From assembly GCF_029525555.1 (NCBI RefSeq), contig NZ_JAPDHZ010000002.1, positions 1,215,868 through 1,279,867 of the forward strand: DNA of 64,000 nucleotides, written 5' to 3'. Made by a program: the position numbers and the translations under genes. The notes beneath the pieces are model-generated. The model had not been told where the DNA came from and ran no database searches. It saw only the letters and a program-made list of their open reading frames with translations. Positions within the stretch are counted from its first letter, which is position 1. Each line of letters begins with the position of its first letter. Shown piece by piece: positions 29,002-37,370 of this stretch. This DNA is from Cohnella ginsengisoli (GTDB lineage: Bacteria > Bacillota > Bacilli > Paenibacillales > Paenibacillaceae).

Positions 29002-30804
29002 TTACGCCTGCAGCTGCTTCAATTGATAAAACTCGCCGCCCTTCGCCATCAGCTCGTCGTAAGTGCCGATCTCGGCCACCTGTCCGCGCTTCATGACGAC
29101 GATGCGGTCGGCATCCCGGATCGTGGACAACCGGTGCGCCACGATAAACGTCGTGCGATTCTGAATCAGCTTCTGCATCGCCTGCTGCACGAAGTACTCG
29201 GATTCATTGTCGAGCGCGGAAGTGGCCTCGTCCAGGAGGATGATCTTCGGGTCGCGCACAAGCGCGCGCGCGATGGCGATTCGCTGCCGCTGGCCGCCCG
29301 ACAGCTTGCCGCCGTGCTCGCCGACCGCCGTGTCGAGACCTTGGGGCAGCTGCGCGATAACATCCTGCAGGTAGGTCATCCGAATGACCTCCTCAAGCCG
29401 CTCTTCGCTGACCGAGGGAAGTCCGTACGTGATGTTCTCGCGAATCGTGCCGGAGAAGAGCACCGTGCTCTGATGGACGACCGCGATGCGGGACCGGTAG
29501 GACGTCATGTCGAGCTCGTCCATCGGCACGCCGTCGATCGCGACCTCGCCGAACGTCGGCCTGCTGAAGCCGATCGCCAGGTTAAGCACGGTCGACTTGC
29601 CGGCCCCCGAGGCGCCGACGAGCGCGATGCATTCGCCAGCCTTGACCTGCAGATTGAAGCCGTTCAGCACGTGGCGGTCCGAGCCCGGATAGCCGAAGTT
29701 CACGTTTCTGAAGTCGAATTCGCCTCTGACTTCCTCAAGTTTGCGGTGGCCGCGATACTCCTCCGTGTCCTGCGAGAGCAGAATCTCCGTGACCGAATAG
29801 ATCGACTCGAAGCCCTTGGCGATGTTCGGATAAATGTTGATCAGCTGCGTGATCGCGCCGAGGATCATGGCGAAGTACGATTGGTACAACACGATGTCGC
29901 CGACCTGAATCTCCCCGCGGAACGCCAGCAGCACGGTAAACGCCAGACACAGCACCTGGAAAGTCTGAAACGTCACCCAGGCAGCCGAGCCGAAGTAGGC
30001 TTCCACGATGTCGAGCCTGTAACCTTTGGAACGCAGCTTGCTCAGGGTGCTGTCGATCTTGTTGATCTCCGTCTCCTGCAGGCCGTGCGCCCGCGTGACC
30101 GGCATCATGCCGACCATCTCCGACACCTGGCCCGACATCGATTCGATCTGTTTGCGGAAATCGCTGTTCGTGCGCTGTATTTTTTTGCGGAAAAACGTCA
30201 CCATCGCGACGCCCGCCGGAATCGTCAGCACGAAAAACAGCATGACCGTCCAGCTCTTCCCCGCCGTGATGACGACCGCCACGACGATGCTGACGATCGC
30301 GGGCAGCACCGACAGCATCATCTGCCGCGACAAAAACTCGATCGCTTCGACGTCGCGAAGCACCTTGGACTGCAGCCTGCCCGCGGCCAGCTCGCCGTGC
30401 GCGGACATCGACAGCCGCTGCAGCTTGCGGACGAGCGTGCTCCGCAGGCTGGCTTCGACGTAACGGATCGCCTTGCTCATATAGCTGATATGAAGCACTT
30501 GCGTAGGGACGTTTTGTACGATGACGACAAAAAGAATGCCGATATTCCACCATAGCGAGCTCGTGCTGTATCGATCCGGCTTGGTCGCCATGTTGATCAG
30601 GTTGGCGGTGATGATCGGGAGCACGTAGACCGGCGAGTGCTTGATCAGGAAAAAGAAAGCCGACCAGAACAGCTTGATCCAATGGTCTTTATATAGAAGA
30701 TACAGGATTCTCGAAGGACGCCGATCCGTCAACGCTTCGTTTTCGAATAAATGCTCCAGTCCGTACGAAGTCGGCTCCGACTTCGGGACGGCGGCGGTAT
30801 TCAT
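29002..30804 (-). CDS. ABC exporter, fused permease and ATPase
   Basis: This 600-residue half-transporter has a six-helix type-I exporter domain (about 35-330) and an ATPase domain (about 350-595). Walker A is GASGAGKST, the Q loop VVHQSTVLFSGTI, the signature LSGGQRQRIAIARALV, Walker B IILLDEATSALD, and the switch histidine is in FIVAHRLSTIRDAD. It would work as a homodimer exporting lipids, peptides or drugs; the substrate cannot be read. The ATG at 30804 has AAGGAG about eight bases upstream. It is monocistronic, with its own terminator. Confidence 0.92.
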   Translation of the reverse strand: MNTAAVPKSEPTSYGLEHLFENEALTDRRPSRILYLLYKDHWIKLFWSAFFFLIKHSPVYVLPIITANLINMATKPDRYSTSSLWWNIGILFVVIVQNVPTQVLHISYMSKAIRYVEASLRSTLVRKLQRLSMSAHGELAAGRLQSKVLRDVEAIEFLSRQMMLSVLPAIVSIVVAVVITAGKSWTVMLFFVLTIPAGVAMVTFFRKKIQRTNSDFRKQIESMSGQVSEMVGMMPVTRAHGLQETEINKIDSTLSKLRSKGYRLDIVEAYFGSAAWVTFQTFQVLCLAFTVLLAFRGEIQVGDIVLYQSYFAMILGAITQLINIYPNIAKGFESIYSVTEILLSQDTEEYRGHRKLEEVRGEFDFRNVNFGYPGSDRHVLNGFNLQVKAGECIALVGASGAGKSTVLNLAIGFSRPTFGEVAIDGVPMDELDMTSYRSRIAVVHQSTVLFSGTIRENITYGLPSVSEERLEEVIRMTYLQDVIAQLPQGLDTAVGEHGGKLSGGQRQRIAIARALVRDPKIILLDEATSALDNESEYFVQQAMQKLIQNRTTFIVAHRLSTIRDADRIVVMKRGQVAEIGTYDELMAKGGEFYQLKQLQA

Positions 30805-31187
30805 CGGTAACACTCCTTTGAACAAGTTGTTAACGCGTGTTCACAGATTTATTAACTTTCTCATTTTCAAGCATACGGTTCGATATGTAAACCTATTGAA
30901 TCCAATAAAAAAGAAGCCTTCAACGCGCTTATGGACGGATCAGGCGGCTTGGCCATCCCCTAATCCCATGTTTGCGCCCGATTAAGCGAATTTGAAGCGA
31001 TTTCTCTCGCCTATCGCCAATAAGAGCGCTCAGCCTAAGCCGAGCGCCCCGAGTTTGAGAAGCCAAATGGTCAACGTACTGGAAAGGCGCGAACCGCTCC
31101 GTCGCCTAGCGTTTGCGGATCGTTCGGATCCGCTCATGGAATGCCGCGTCGAGCAGCAAGTTTCGCGCCCAATTTATGCGCCGACCG
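30805..31187. other. Intergenic stretch between ABC exporter and gerE, no gene seen
   Basis: This stretch contains AT-rich sequence next to the exporter start, with an imperfect inverted repeat GTTAACGCG...TTATTAAC at 30828-30857 that could be an operator. Short frames in it lack ribosome sites and gene-like composition. Confidence 0.4.
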
Positions 31188-31216
31188 CACCAGCCAATGA
31201 CGCTCCTCATATGATA
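31188..31216 (+). promoter_or_regulatory. Sigma-K-like promoter of gerE
   Basis: CACC (31188-31191) and CATATGATA (31208-31216) are separated by 16 bases and fit the sigma-K pattern AC-N16/17-CATANNNTA. The gene downstream is gerE, whose B. subtilis homologue is transcribed by sigma-K in the late mother cell. The leader to the TTG start is about 55 bases. Confidence 0.55.
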
Positions 31217-31277
31217 GATCGACTGTACCCTTCACCCTGCAAGCATCTGAATCCCGGGCAAGGAGGGGTGACATACG

Positions 31278-31502
31278 TTGAGAAGCAGCGACCACAAGAA
31301 CAAATTCCTTCTTACCAATCGGGAACGCGAAGTGTTCGAGCTATTGGTACAGGACAAGACGACCCGTGACATTGCCCAACAGCTGTTCATTAGCGAGAAG
31401 ACGGTTCGAAACCACATTTCGAACGTCATGCAAAAGCTGAACGTCAAGGGTCGTTCGCAAGCGGTCGTTGAGCTGATTAAGCTCGGGGAATTGAAAATCT
31501 GA
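31278..31502 (+). CDS. gerE: Spore-coat regulator GerE
   Basis: GerE is the late mother-cell LuxR-type DNA-binding protein that activates and represses coat genes. This product is 74 residues, exactly the length of the B. subtilis protein, and consists only of the HTH domain: NREREVFELLVQDKTTRDIA, then LFISEKTVRNHISNVMQKL and VKGRSQAVVELIKLGEL. The start is TTG at 31278 with AAGGAGGGG nine bases upstream, as no ATG is near. There is no receiver domain. A sigma-K-like promoter lies upstream and a strong terminator follows, so it is monocistronic. Confidence 0.96.
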   Translation: MRSSDHKNKFLLTNREREVFELLVQDKTTRDIAQQLFISEKTVRNHISNVMQKLNVKGRSQAVVELIKLGELKI

Positions 31503-31527
31503 TCCGGAGCGATCCGGACGCGGACCG

Positions 31528-31570
31528 GCCTTCTTTTCACCGCTTTCTGGCGGAAGAAAAGAAGGTTTTT
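31528..31570 (+). terminator. Terminator of gerE
   Basis: CCTTCTTTTC-ACCGC pairs with the GGCGG-AAGAAAAGAAGG arm, followed by TTTTT. It begins 26 bases after the stop codon. Confidence 0.9.
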
Positions 31571-31579
31571 GGTTGCAAT

Positions 31580-31612
31580 ACAGCCTGCCGCATCTATCGC
31601 GACAGGCTGTTC
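31580..31612. repeat. Dispersed hairpin, CAGCCTGCCG family, copy 1
   Basis: ACAGCCTGCCG and CGACAGGCTGT are inverted around a short loop. Closely similar hairpins occur at 41425-41448 and 62268-62295. It lies between gerE and the end of the convergent spore lipoprotein gene and may act as a second terminator for that gene. Confidence 0.55.
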
Positions 31613-31639
31613 AAGGTGTATTCGAGCAGCGGCCGAACG

Positions 31640-32428
31640 CTACGGACGGGAAACGTTGTTCATATGCGGGTGACGGGCGTTCATGCCGGCGATCGGGCCC
31701 CCATGGTTTCCGCCCGTCATGCCGTTGCCGTGGATGCCGCTGCCTTGAATGCCATTGCCATGTACGCCGCCATGGCCATTTACGCCACTGCCATGGACGT
31801 CGTTGCCGTGGATGCCATAACCTTCGCCGTTGCCGGTCGTCCTCGTAATGCCGGTCATACCCCCGTTGCCGGCAGGCCGGTTGCCGTCCTCTGCCGTCGG
31901 GAAAATGCGGTTCGCGATCGCATTGAACTCGGTCAGGAGCCCTTGGATCGGATGGCCCTGCCGCACTTGCTCCGCGTAGCCGCGCATCCGGTCGCCCCAC
32001 TCGGGATTGGAAGACACGTACACGTGGTCCGTCGCCGGCGAGATCGCCTTGACCTCGTCGGCGATCTCGCCCTTGAGCTTGCTCGTGAGCTCATGGTCGC
32101 CATGGCCTTCGGACATGATCGCGACGTAGGCGTTCCGATCGGAGCGGACGACGTAGGCGGATTGAACGTCGGGCCGCGCCGCCAGCTTGTCCGCGATCTT
32201 TTGGTCCATTTCCAGATGGCTGTTGCCGTGAAGGCCGACCACATTGTTGTTCATGCGCTGCGTGCCGTTCATGCGGTTCATCTCGTTGCGTCCGTCGTCG
32301 GCGAACCGATCGTTGATGCTTTGAGACCTGATGTTCGAATTGCCGACGTCCCCCTGCTTGCTCGAGCATCCTGCCATCGTCAGCGACGCGGTCAATACGA
32401 GCGCTGCCGCCGTTGCTTTTTGCCACAT
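31640..32428 (-). CDS. YhcN/YlaJ family spore lipoprotein with Gly/His/Asn-rich tail
   Basis: The 262-residue protein starts with a lipoprotein signal (WQKATAAALVLTASLTMAGC; cysteine near residue 21). The central domain (about 60-190) has the YhcN/YlaJ pattern: KIADKLAARPDVQSAYVVRS, then AYVAIM and DEVKAISPATDHVYVSSNPE. These are spore-membrane lipoproteins linked to germination. The last 70 residues are low complexity, made of GIHGN/GVHGN/GSGIHGN-like repeats, not part of the domain. GGGGAG is ten bases before the ATG at 32428; the frame is open further upstream without a ribosome site. It is convergent with gerE; expression in the forespore or mother cell is likely but no promoter was fixed. 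Confidence 0.82.
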   Translation of the reverse strand: MWQKATAAALVLTASLTMAGCSSKQGDVGNSNIRSQSINDRFADDGRNEMNRMNGTQRMNNNVVGLHGNSHLEMDQKIADKLAARPDVQSAYVVRSDRNAYVAIMSEGHGDHELTSKLKGEIADEVKAISPATDHVYVSSNPEWGDRMRGYAEQVRQGHPIQGLLTEFNAIANRIFPTAEDGNRPAGNGGMTGITRTTGNGEGYGIHGNDVHGSGVNGHGGVHGNGIQGSGIHGNGMTGGNHGGPIAGMNARHPHMNNVSRP

Positions 32429-32645
32429 TAAGATCCGACTCCCCTTTGTCTTCGCTATGGTTAGATCGATTGGAAAAGACGGTGTTTCGCCAATCGTTAG
32501 AATCACCAACGCGGTGAGGCGCTATGCGTTTTGTCAACCGATCAAGGCAACTTGCGCGGGGATAGCGAATGTCGGGGGGAGCATGCGGAGCCGTCCGGTT
32601 CCCCCCCAGAGTTTCGATTATCTGTCGGAATCTAAGATCGACGCC

Positions 32646-32691
32646 AAAAAAACGCTTCCGCCGAATGCCTGGTCGGGCATCGGGGGAAGCG
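32646..32691 (-). terminator. Terminator of the 2-hydroxyacid dehydrogenase operon
   Basis: On the minus strand CGCTTCCCCCGATGCC pairs with GGCATTCGGCGGAAGCG and is followed by seven T. It begins 23 bases after the stop codon at 32715. Confidence 0.9.
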
Positions 32692-32714
32692 ATGGATGTA
32701 GGTCAGGATTCAGC

Positions 32715-33716
32715 TTATCTCGGCGTCAGCCGGCGGAAGTGATCGCGAGTCACGGTGCCGATCGGCGCCTCGCCGTTCGCGAACCGCTGCAGCTCGTCGA
32801 CGATAAAGTCGCACAGATCGCGTTTCAGGAGGCCGTGGAAGCCGCCGATATGAGGCAGGCAGAGCACGTTGTCCATCGAGAGCCATTCGTGCTCCCGCGG
32901 CAGCGGCTCCGACGCGTATACGTCGAGCGCCGCGAATATGCGCCCGTCGCGCAGCTCGGCCGCCAGCGCCTGCTCTTGCACGATCGGACCTCGCGCCGTG
33001 TTGACGAACAGCGCCCCGTCTCGCAAGCGGGAGAGCTGCTCCGCGCCGATCATGCCCTCCGTCCGCGGCGTCCACGTATTGTGCAGCGAGACGATATCGC
33101 TGCGCTCGAACAGCTCGTTTAAACCCACGAGCTCGGCGCCCATCGCTGCCGCCTCCTCCGGCGGGCAATAGCCTGAATGGATTAGCAACCGGACGTCGAA
33201 CGGCTTCAGCATGGCGATGACCTGCTTCGAGATCTCGCCGTAGCCGACGATGCCGACGGTTCTGCGCGTCACGCCCAGCACGGATTCCCGGTTGTTGTTG
33301 CTCCACTGGCCGCGCTTCAGCCTGGCGGCGTAGCCGGCGTGATCCCAGGCGCCGGCCAGAATGAGCGATACGGAGAGCTCGGCGGTCGAGCGTCCGAGCA
33401 CCGTGTTGGCGCTCGTCACGACGATCGGCGTATCGAAGACGTCGTCGCCGACGATCGAGGCGACGCTGCCGGCGCCATGCCCGATGAACTTCAACTTGCC
33501 GGCGCGAGCGAGCGCGTCCGGCGAGAAAAACGGCGAGCCCCACGACGTGATGCAGGCGTCGTAATCGCCGATCCGCTCCGCAAGCGCCGCGGTATCGAAC
33601 GGCTGTCCCGGCTCGACGAAGTCGGCTTCGGTGATGCTCGCCAGCTTGTCGCGGACCTCGGGCCGCCAGAACAGCCCGAGCAGTCCCGGATCCGCAATCG
33701 TTACGAGTGTTTTCAT
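32715..33716 (-). CDS. D-isomer-specific 2-hydroxyacid dehydrogenase
   Basis: This 333-residue protein belongs to the NAD-dependent D-2-hydroxyacid dehydrogenases. The nucleotide motif is VGIVGYGEISKQVIAML (about 153-170), the catalytic Arg is in LFVNTARGPIVQE, the Glu in the DVYASEPLP region, and the His in CLPHIGGFH. Substrates in the family include glycerate, lactate and phosphoglycerate; none can be chosen here. The gene begins ten bases after the sugar-isomerase gene ends, so both are one operon, probably for catabolism of a sugar acid. An AraC regulator is divergent upstream. Confidence 0.88.
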   Translation of the reverse strand: MKTLVTIADPGLLGLFWRPEVRDKLASITEADFVEPGQPFDTAALAERIGDYDACITSWGSPFFSPDALARAGKLKFIGHGAGSVASIVGDDVFDTPIVVTSANTVLGRSTAELSVSLILAGAWDHAGYAARLKRGQWSNNNRESVLGVTRRTVGIVGYGEISKQVIAMLKPFDVRLLIHSGYCPPEEAAAMGAELVGLNELFERSDIVSLHNTWTPRTEGMIGAEQLSRLRDGALFVNTARGPIVQEQALAAELRDGRIFAALDVYASEPLPREHEWLSMDNVLCLPHIGGFHGLLKRDLCDFIVDELQRFANGEAPIGTVTRDHFRRLTPR

Positions 33717-33726
33717 TTCGCGTCCC

Positions 33727-34572
33727 TCATTTCCCCAGTCGGTCTAAAATATCGCGCATCTTCGCCGCATAGCCGGGAAAAACCGTCTCGGGTTCCATGC
33801 CCGGCGCCTGCAGCTCGGTTCGCCATTTGGTCTCCCACTCCAGGGAGTAGCAGCCCCCATAGCCAGAGCGCTCCAGCGTTTCTACGATAGAAACGATCGG
33901 AACCCGGCCCTCTCCAATCTGCGTATACTTCCAGCTGCTGCGCATCGGATCCTCGAACGGGACGCCGTCCTTCATATGGACGTGGGCGCACTGCGCCCCC
34001 AGCAGCGCCACGGTCTCCTCCGGCTGCTCGCCCTCTTCGAGCGGGTGGATGATATCGTAGATGACCGCGCAGTTGTCGCGCCCGACATCGTCCAGCAGCT
34101 TGCGGAGCGTGCGGCCGGTCGCGAACTCGTTGTGCGTCTCGATCCAGATGGGCACGCCGAGCGGTGCCGCGTCGTCGCAAGCGGCCGCGATATGCGCGAC
34201 GAGCGCTTCGTAGGGAATGGCGGGCATAACCTGATCCCTTCGTTCGGTGAAGTAGCCGAGGAAAACCCGTACCCCTCCCGCCTGCAGGTCATGCGCCAGC
34301 CTGACCGAGCGCCGCAAATTTTCGAGCTGCGCCTCGTCGCCGGCAAGACCGGTAAGACAAACGCCCGAGGCGATGTCGGTCGCCCGGACGCCGGCCCGTT
34401 CGAAGCTGCGGAAAGCCGACCTGCGCGCCTCTGCCGTCATGTCCGTGGATATGCCCCATGGCGCGCCTTCCCTTAGCTCCATGCCGCCGAAGCCCCAGCG
34501 GACGGCCAGCTCCAGCATCTCGTCCAAAGTCCGGCCCTCGCAGGGGAGCGTGCTGAATGCCAATCGATTCAT
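33727..34572 (-). CDS. Sugar phosphate isomerase/epimerase (AP-endonuclease 2 fold)
   Basis: The 281-residue protein has the xylose-isomerase-like TIM-barrel pattern: MNRLAFSTLPCEGRTLDEML, GGMELREGAPWGIS, GVPIWIETHNEFATGR, the metal-site region AVIYDIIHPLEEGE, CAHVHMKDGVPFE and YSLEWETKW. Glu, Asp and His at these strand ends would bind the metal. The exact sugar is unknown. The ATG at 34572 has GAGAGG six bases upstream. It is the first gene of a two-gene operon with the hydroxyacid dehydrogenase and is divergent from an AraC regulator. Confidence 0.85.
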   Translation of the reverse strand: MNRLAFSTLPCEGRTLDEMLELAVRWGFGGMELREGAPWGISTDMTAEARRSAFRSFERAGVRATDIASGVCLTGLAGDEAQLENLRRSVRLAHDLQAGGVRVFLGYFTERRDQVMPAIPYEALVAHIAAACDDAAPLGVPIWIETHNEFATGRTLRKLLDDVGRDNCAVIYDIIHPLEEGEQPEETVALLGAQCAHVHMKDGVPFEDPMRSSWKYTQIGEGRVPIVSIVETLERSGYGGCYSLEWETKWRTELQAPGMEPETVFPGYAAKMRDILDRLGK

Positions 34573-34728
34573 GCCGCACCTCTCTTTCATTTCCGTCGCT
34601 TGCGATCGGTCATGTTGATTATGGCAGGGCTTTCAGGGCGATCGCCTCCCTTTTTCCGCGCTTCTTTTGAACATTTCCGAGAATCCGTGTACGATGATAG
34701 GAAGAGAACGAGACGCAGCGGAGGTCCT

Positions 34729-35625
34729 ATGCCCGATTATCCGATTTACGGCTCTAAAGAGATGCTGGACGACGCATTTCCTTTTAAAATCGAGATTCGG
34801 CGCCCCCAGACGATGAACGACGTTTTGCACGCTCACGAGCATCTGCAGCTTTGCTATATGCGTTCCGGCAGCTGCCTCCATTGGGCGGGCGGACAGTGCC
34901 ACGTGCTGGCCAAAGGCGACCTTTTTTCGATCCCGCCCTTCCAGGAGCACCGGCTAGAGCGGCGCGAAGGAATGGACTTCGTCATGTGCCAGGTCGACTT
35001 CATGCCGCATGCGATTCACGAGAGTCTGCGCGACTTGGCGAGCATCGAGACGTTCGTCGACTTCGCCTTCATCCGCCCGCTCATCGCCGAGGCCGACCTG
35101 ATGCCCAAGATGACGCTGACGCTCCCCGCGCAGGCTGTCGTCGAGAGCTTGCTGGACGTCATCTCGGCCGAGTGGGAAGAGAAAGAAGAAGGCTATCGGC
35201 TCGCGATCCGGGCCGAGCTGCTGAAGCTGCTCGTTCTGACCTGCCGGCAGTACAAACGATATTCCGGCGCCGAGAGCTCCCGCGAGCGGCAGCAGGTCGC
35301 CTACCACCGCAAAGCCTTTTTCGAGACGATTGCCTATATGGAGTCGCATTACGACGAGGACCTTCATCTGGAGGACATGGCGGCCAGGGCGCTCATGGCG
35401 CCGTCGTACTTCAGCAATCTTCTGAAGCTGGTCAAGGGCAAATCGTACATCGAGCTGCTGTCCGCGCTGCGGATTCAAGCCGCCATGGAACTGCTGCTGG
35501 GCACGGACCTCAGCGTGACCGAGATCGCGACGCGCGCGGGCTACAACCATATCAGCCATTTCAACCGTACCTTTAAAAAGCACACAGGGCTCACGCCAGG
35601 CGATTACCGCAAGCATCAGGCCTGA
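34729..35625 (+). CDS. AraC family transcriptional regulator
   Basis: The 298-residue protein has an N-terminal cupin sensor domain (HAHEHLQLCYMRSGSCLHWA, about 33-52, then GDLFSIPPFQEHRLER) and a C-terminal pair of HTH motifs (LHLEDMAARALMAPSYFSNL and LSVTEIATRAGYNHISHFNR followed by FKKHTGLTPGDYRK). GGAGG is four bases before the ATG at 34729; the frame is open further upstream but without a ribosome site. Being divergent from the isomerase/dehydrogenase operon, it probably regulates it in response to a sugar. Confidence 0.88.
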   Translation: MPDYPIYGSKEMLDDAFPFKIEIRRPQTMNDVLHAHEHLQLCYMRSGSCLHWAGGQCHVLAKGDLFSIPPFQEHRLERREGMDFVMCQVDFMPHAIHESLRDLASIETFVDFAFIRPLIAEADLMPKMTLTLPAQAVVESLLDVISAEWEEKEEGYRLAIRAELLKLLVLTCRQYKRYSGAESSRERQQVAYHRKAFFETIAYMESHYDEDLHLEDMAARALMAPSYFSNLLKLVKGKSYIELLSALRIQAAMELLLGTDLSVTEIATRAGYNHISHFNRTFKKHTGLTPGDYRKHQA

Positions 35626-35779
35626 TCGGGACGAGCTGGAGCGGGACTTCGAGCAAACCCTGGAACGGGTGGCCGAGATCGGCTACGAGGGCGTCGAATT
35701 CGCGGTTTATTACGGATATGACCCCCAGCGGCTGCGCGAGCTGATGGATCGCTGTCGCTGAAGACGGTCAGCACGCACC
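35621..35779 (+). pseudogene. Fragment of a sugar phosphate isomerase
   Basis: In one frame the DNA reads RDELERDFEQTLERVAEIGY then EGVEFAVYYGYDPQRLRELM, ending in a stop at 35759-35761; in a shifted frame LKTVSTH continues. These are the N-terminal alpha/beta repeats of a sugar phosphate isomerase, with no start codon and no remainder. The fragment joins an AraC fragment at about 35780. It is a deletion remnant. Confidence 0.65.
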
Positions 35780-36016
35780 GTGTCGCTGTTCAAGCGCTGC
35801 TTCAACCAGTCGATCATGAGCTGTGCGATCGAGGTCCGGCTCGCGACCGCCTGCGAGCGCATCCGGCACATGTCCATGTCGCTGGATGCCGTCGCGGCGT
35901 CCTGCGGCTTCAACGGCTACACCTACTTCCACCGGCAGTTCCGCATGCGCTACGGGCTGTCCCCCCGCCAATACCGGGAGGAGCAGCAGAAACGCGCGAG
36001 CTTTCCGATCTCTTGA
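35780..36016 (+). pseudogene. C-terminal fragment of an AraC family regulator
   Basis: The 78 codons encode only the second half of an AraC DNA-binding domain: SLFKRCFNQSIMSCAIEVRL, LDAVAASCGFNGYTYFHRQF and RYGLSPRQYREEQ. The sensor domain and first HTH are missing and no ribosome site precedes the frame. It abuts the isomerase fragment, so a deletion probably fused remains of an isomerase gene and a regulator gene. Confidence 0.7.
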
Positions 36017-36027
36017 CTCGCATACGA

Positions 36028-36065
36028 AACGCCCCTCTCGGCGATGGCCGGGAAGGGCGTTTTTG
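36028..36065 (+). terminator. Terminator downstream of the gene remnants
   Basis: AACGCCC-CTCTCGGC pairs with GCCGGGAAGGGCGTT and is followed by TTT. It survives after the degraded genes and would shield the next gene from readthrough. The rest of 36066-36310 shows no gene. Confidence 0.8.
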
Positions 36066-36310
36066 GCATCGACGCTTCCTATTTATGCGAATCAAGCAGC
36101 CTCTCCTCGTATGCCGCACCATCGAGCAACCTCCACGCATGCTACCCAATCGAACGGCGATCCGCCCGACACCTTTTTCAGCAATCGGTCAGCTTCGGCT
36201 CACCCTTCCTTCAGCTTGCGTTCAAGCTCGCTTCAGTTCCCTCCGCGATAATGAATCCCATAACGCAAACATCTTCTTCATACCGACAGGGAGTGGTCGC
36301 CATAAAACGC

Positions 36311-37336
36311 ATGAAACGAAAAACCAAAATTGCCGTTACCGTCGTCCTGGCCCTCGCGACGCTCGGAACCGCAACGTATAAGCTCGCCGACCGGTACTTG
36401 ATCGAGCACGTGGAGGTCCGGATCGCGAGCGCGCAGACGACATCGAACGCGTCGGCCGGATCGAACGCGGCGACGAACGCTGACGCAACGGCAAACGCTT
36501 CGACGTCGGCTGCGGCATCCGGCACAACAACCGACTCATCGACCGACTCGTCGTCCGGCTCGTCGACGGCCTCGACCGGCAGCGTTCAGTCCGACGACTG
36601 GAACTACGAGAGCGACAGCGAGAAGATCAGCATTCAAAAAGTGCAAACCGGCTCGGGCGACGACTTGATCACCTACTATGTCGCAGACGTGATCCTCAAA
36701 AATGGCGCGAGCATCCAAACCGCGTTCGCCAAAGACGCCTACGGCACGAACATCGCGCAGAACACGTCCACCATCGCGGCCAATCACGGCGCCGTATTCG
36801 CGATCAACGGCGACTACTACGGTTTCCGCAGCGACGGGGTCGTTATCCGTAATGGCACGCTCTACCGGGACGAGCCGGCTCGCGAAGGCCTGGCCTTGCT
36901 GTCGGACGGGACGATGAAGTCCTACGACGAGGAGGAGGAAACCTCCGCCTCGCTGCTGGCCGAAGGCGTCACGAACACCTTCTCGTTCGGTCCGGCGCTC
37001 GTCCGGAACGGCATCGCCGTAGACGACTTCGACAACGTCAAGATCGACACCAACTTCGGCAACCGCACGATCGACAGCGCCAATCCGCGGACGGGCATCG
37101 GCATGATCGCCCCGAACCACTACGTGTTCGTCGTCGTGGACGGCCGCTCATCGGACAGCAGAGGCATGACGCTGAACGAATTCGCGGACCTGTTCGCCGA
37201 TCTCGGCGCGACCGAGGCTTACAACCTGGACGGCGGCGGCTCTTCCACGATGTACTTCATGGGCAGGGTCGTGAACAATCCGCAAGGCAAGGAAAAAGAG
37301 CGAGGCGTAAGCGACATCATCTATTTGCCCGAATGA
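36311..37336 (+). CDS. Membrane-anchored phosphodiester glycosidase-like protein (NAGPA domain)
   Basis: The 341-residue protein has an N-terminal anchor (KIAVTVVLALATLGTATYKL), a Ser/Thr/Ala-rich linker (about 45-95) and a domain of the NAGPA/DUF2233 type (about 110-340): NHGAVFAINGDYYGFRSDGV, DSANPRTGIGMIAPNHYVFV and the hallmark YNLDGGGSSTMYF. Relatives remove GlcNAc from phosphodiesters or act in exopolysaccharide loci. The ATG at 36311 has only a distant AGGGAG (17 bases), so the start is uncertain. A glycosyltransferase gene follows 34 bp later, suggesting a joint role in cell-surface glycans. Confidence 0.8.
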   Translation: MKRKTKIAVTVVLALATLGTATYKLADRYLIEHVEVRIASAQTTSNASAGSNAATNADATANASTSAAASGTTTDSSTDSSSGSSTASTGSVQSDDWNYESDSEKISIQKVQTGSGDDLITYYVADVILKNGASIQTAFAKDAYGTNIAQNTSTIAANHGAVFAINGDYYGFRSDGVVIRNGTLYRDEPAREGLALLSDGTMKSYDEEEETSASLLAEGVTNTFSFGPALVRNGIAVDDFDNVKIDTNFGNRTIDSANPRTGIGMIAPNHYVFVVVDGRSSDSRGMTLNEFADLFADLGATEAYNLDGGGSSTMYFMGRVVNNPQGKEKERGVSDIIYLPE

Positions 37337-37370
37337 GGGCTGACGACAAACTCGCCGAGGAGGCACGAAT

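Noticed and set aside
36044..36310. An 89-residue N-terminal extension of the phosphodiester glycosidase gene
   Set aside because: It runs through the terminator of the previous unit, has no ribosome site, and would put the membrane anchor far inside the protein.
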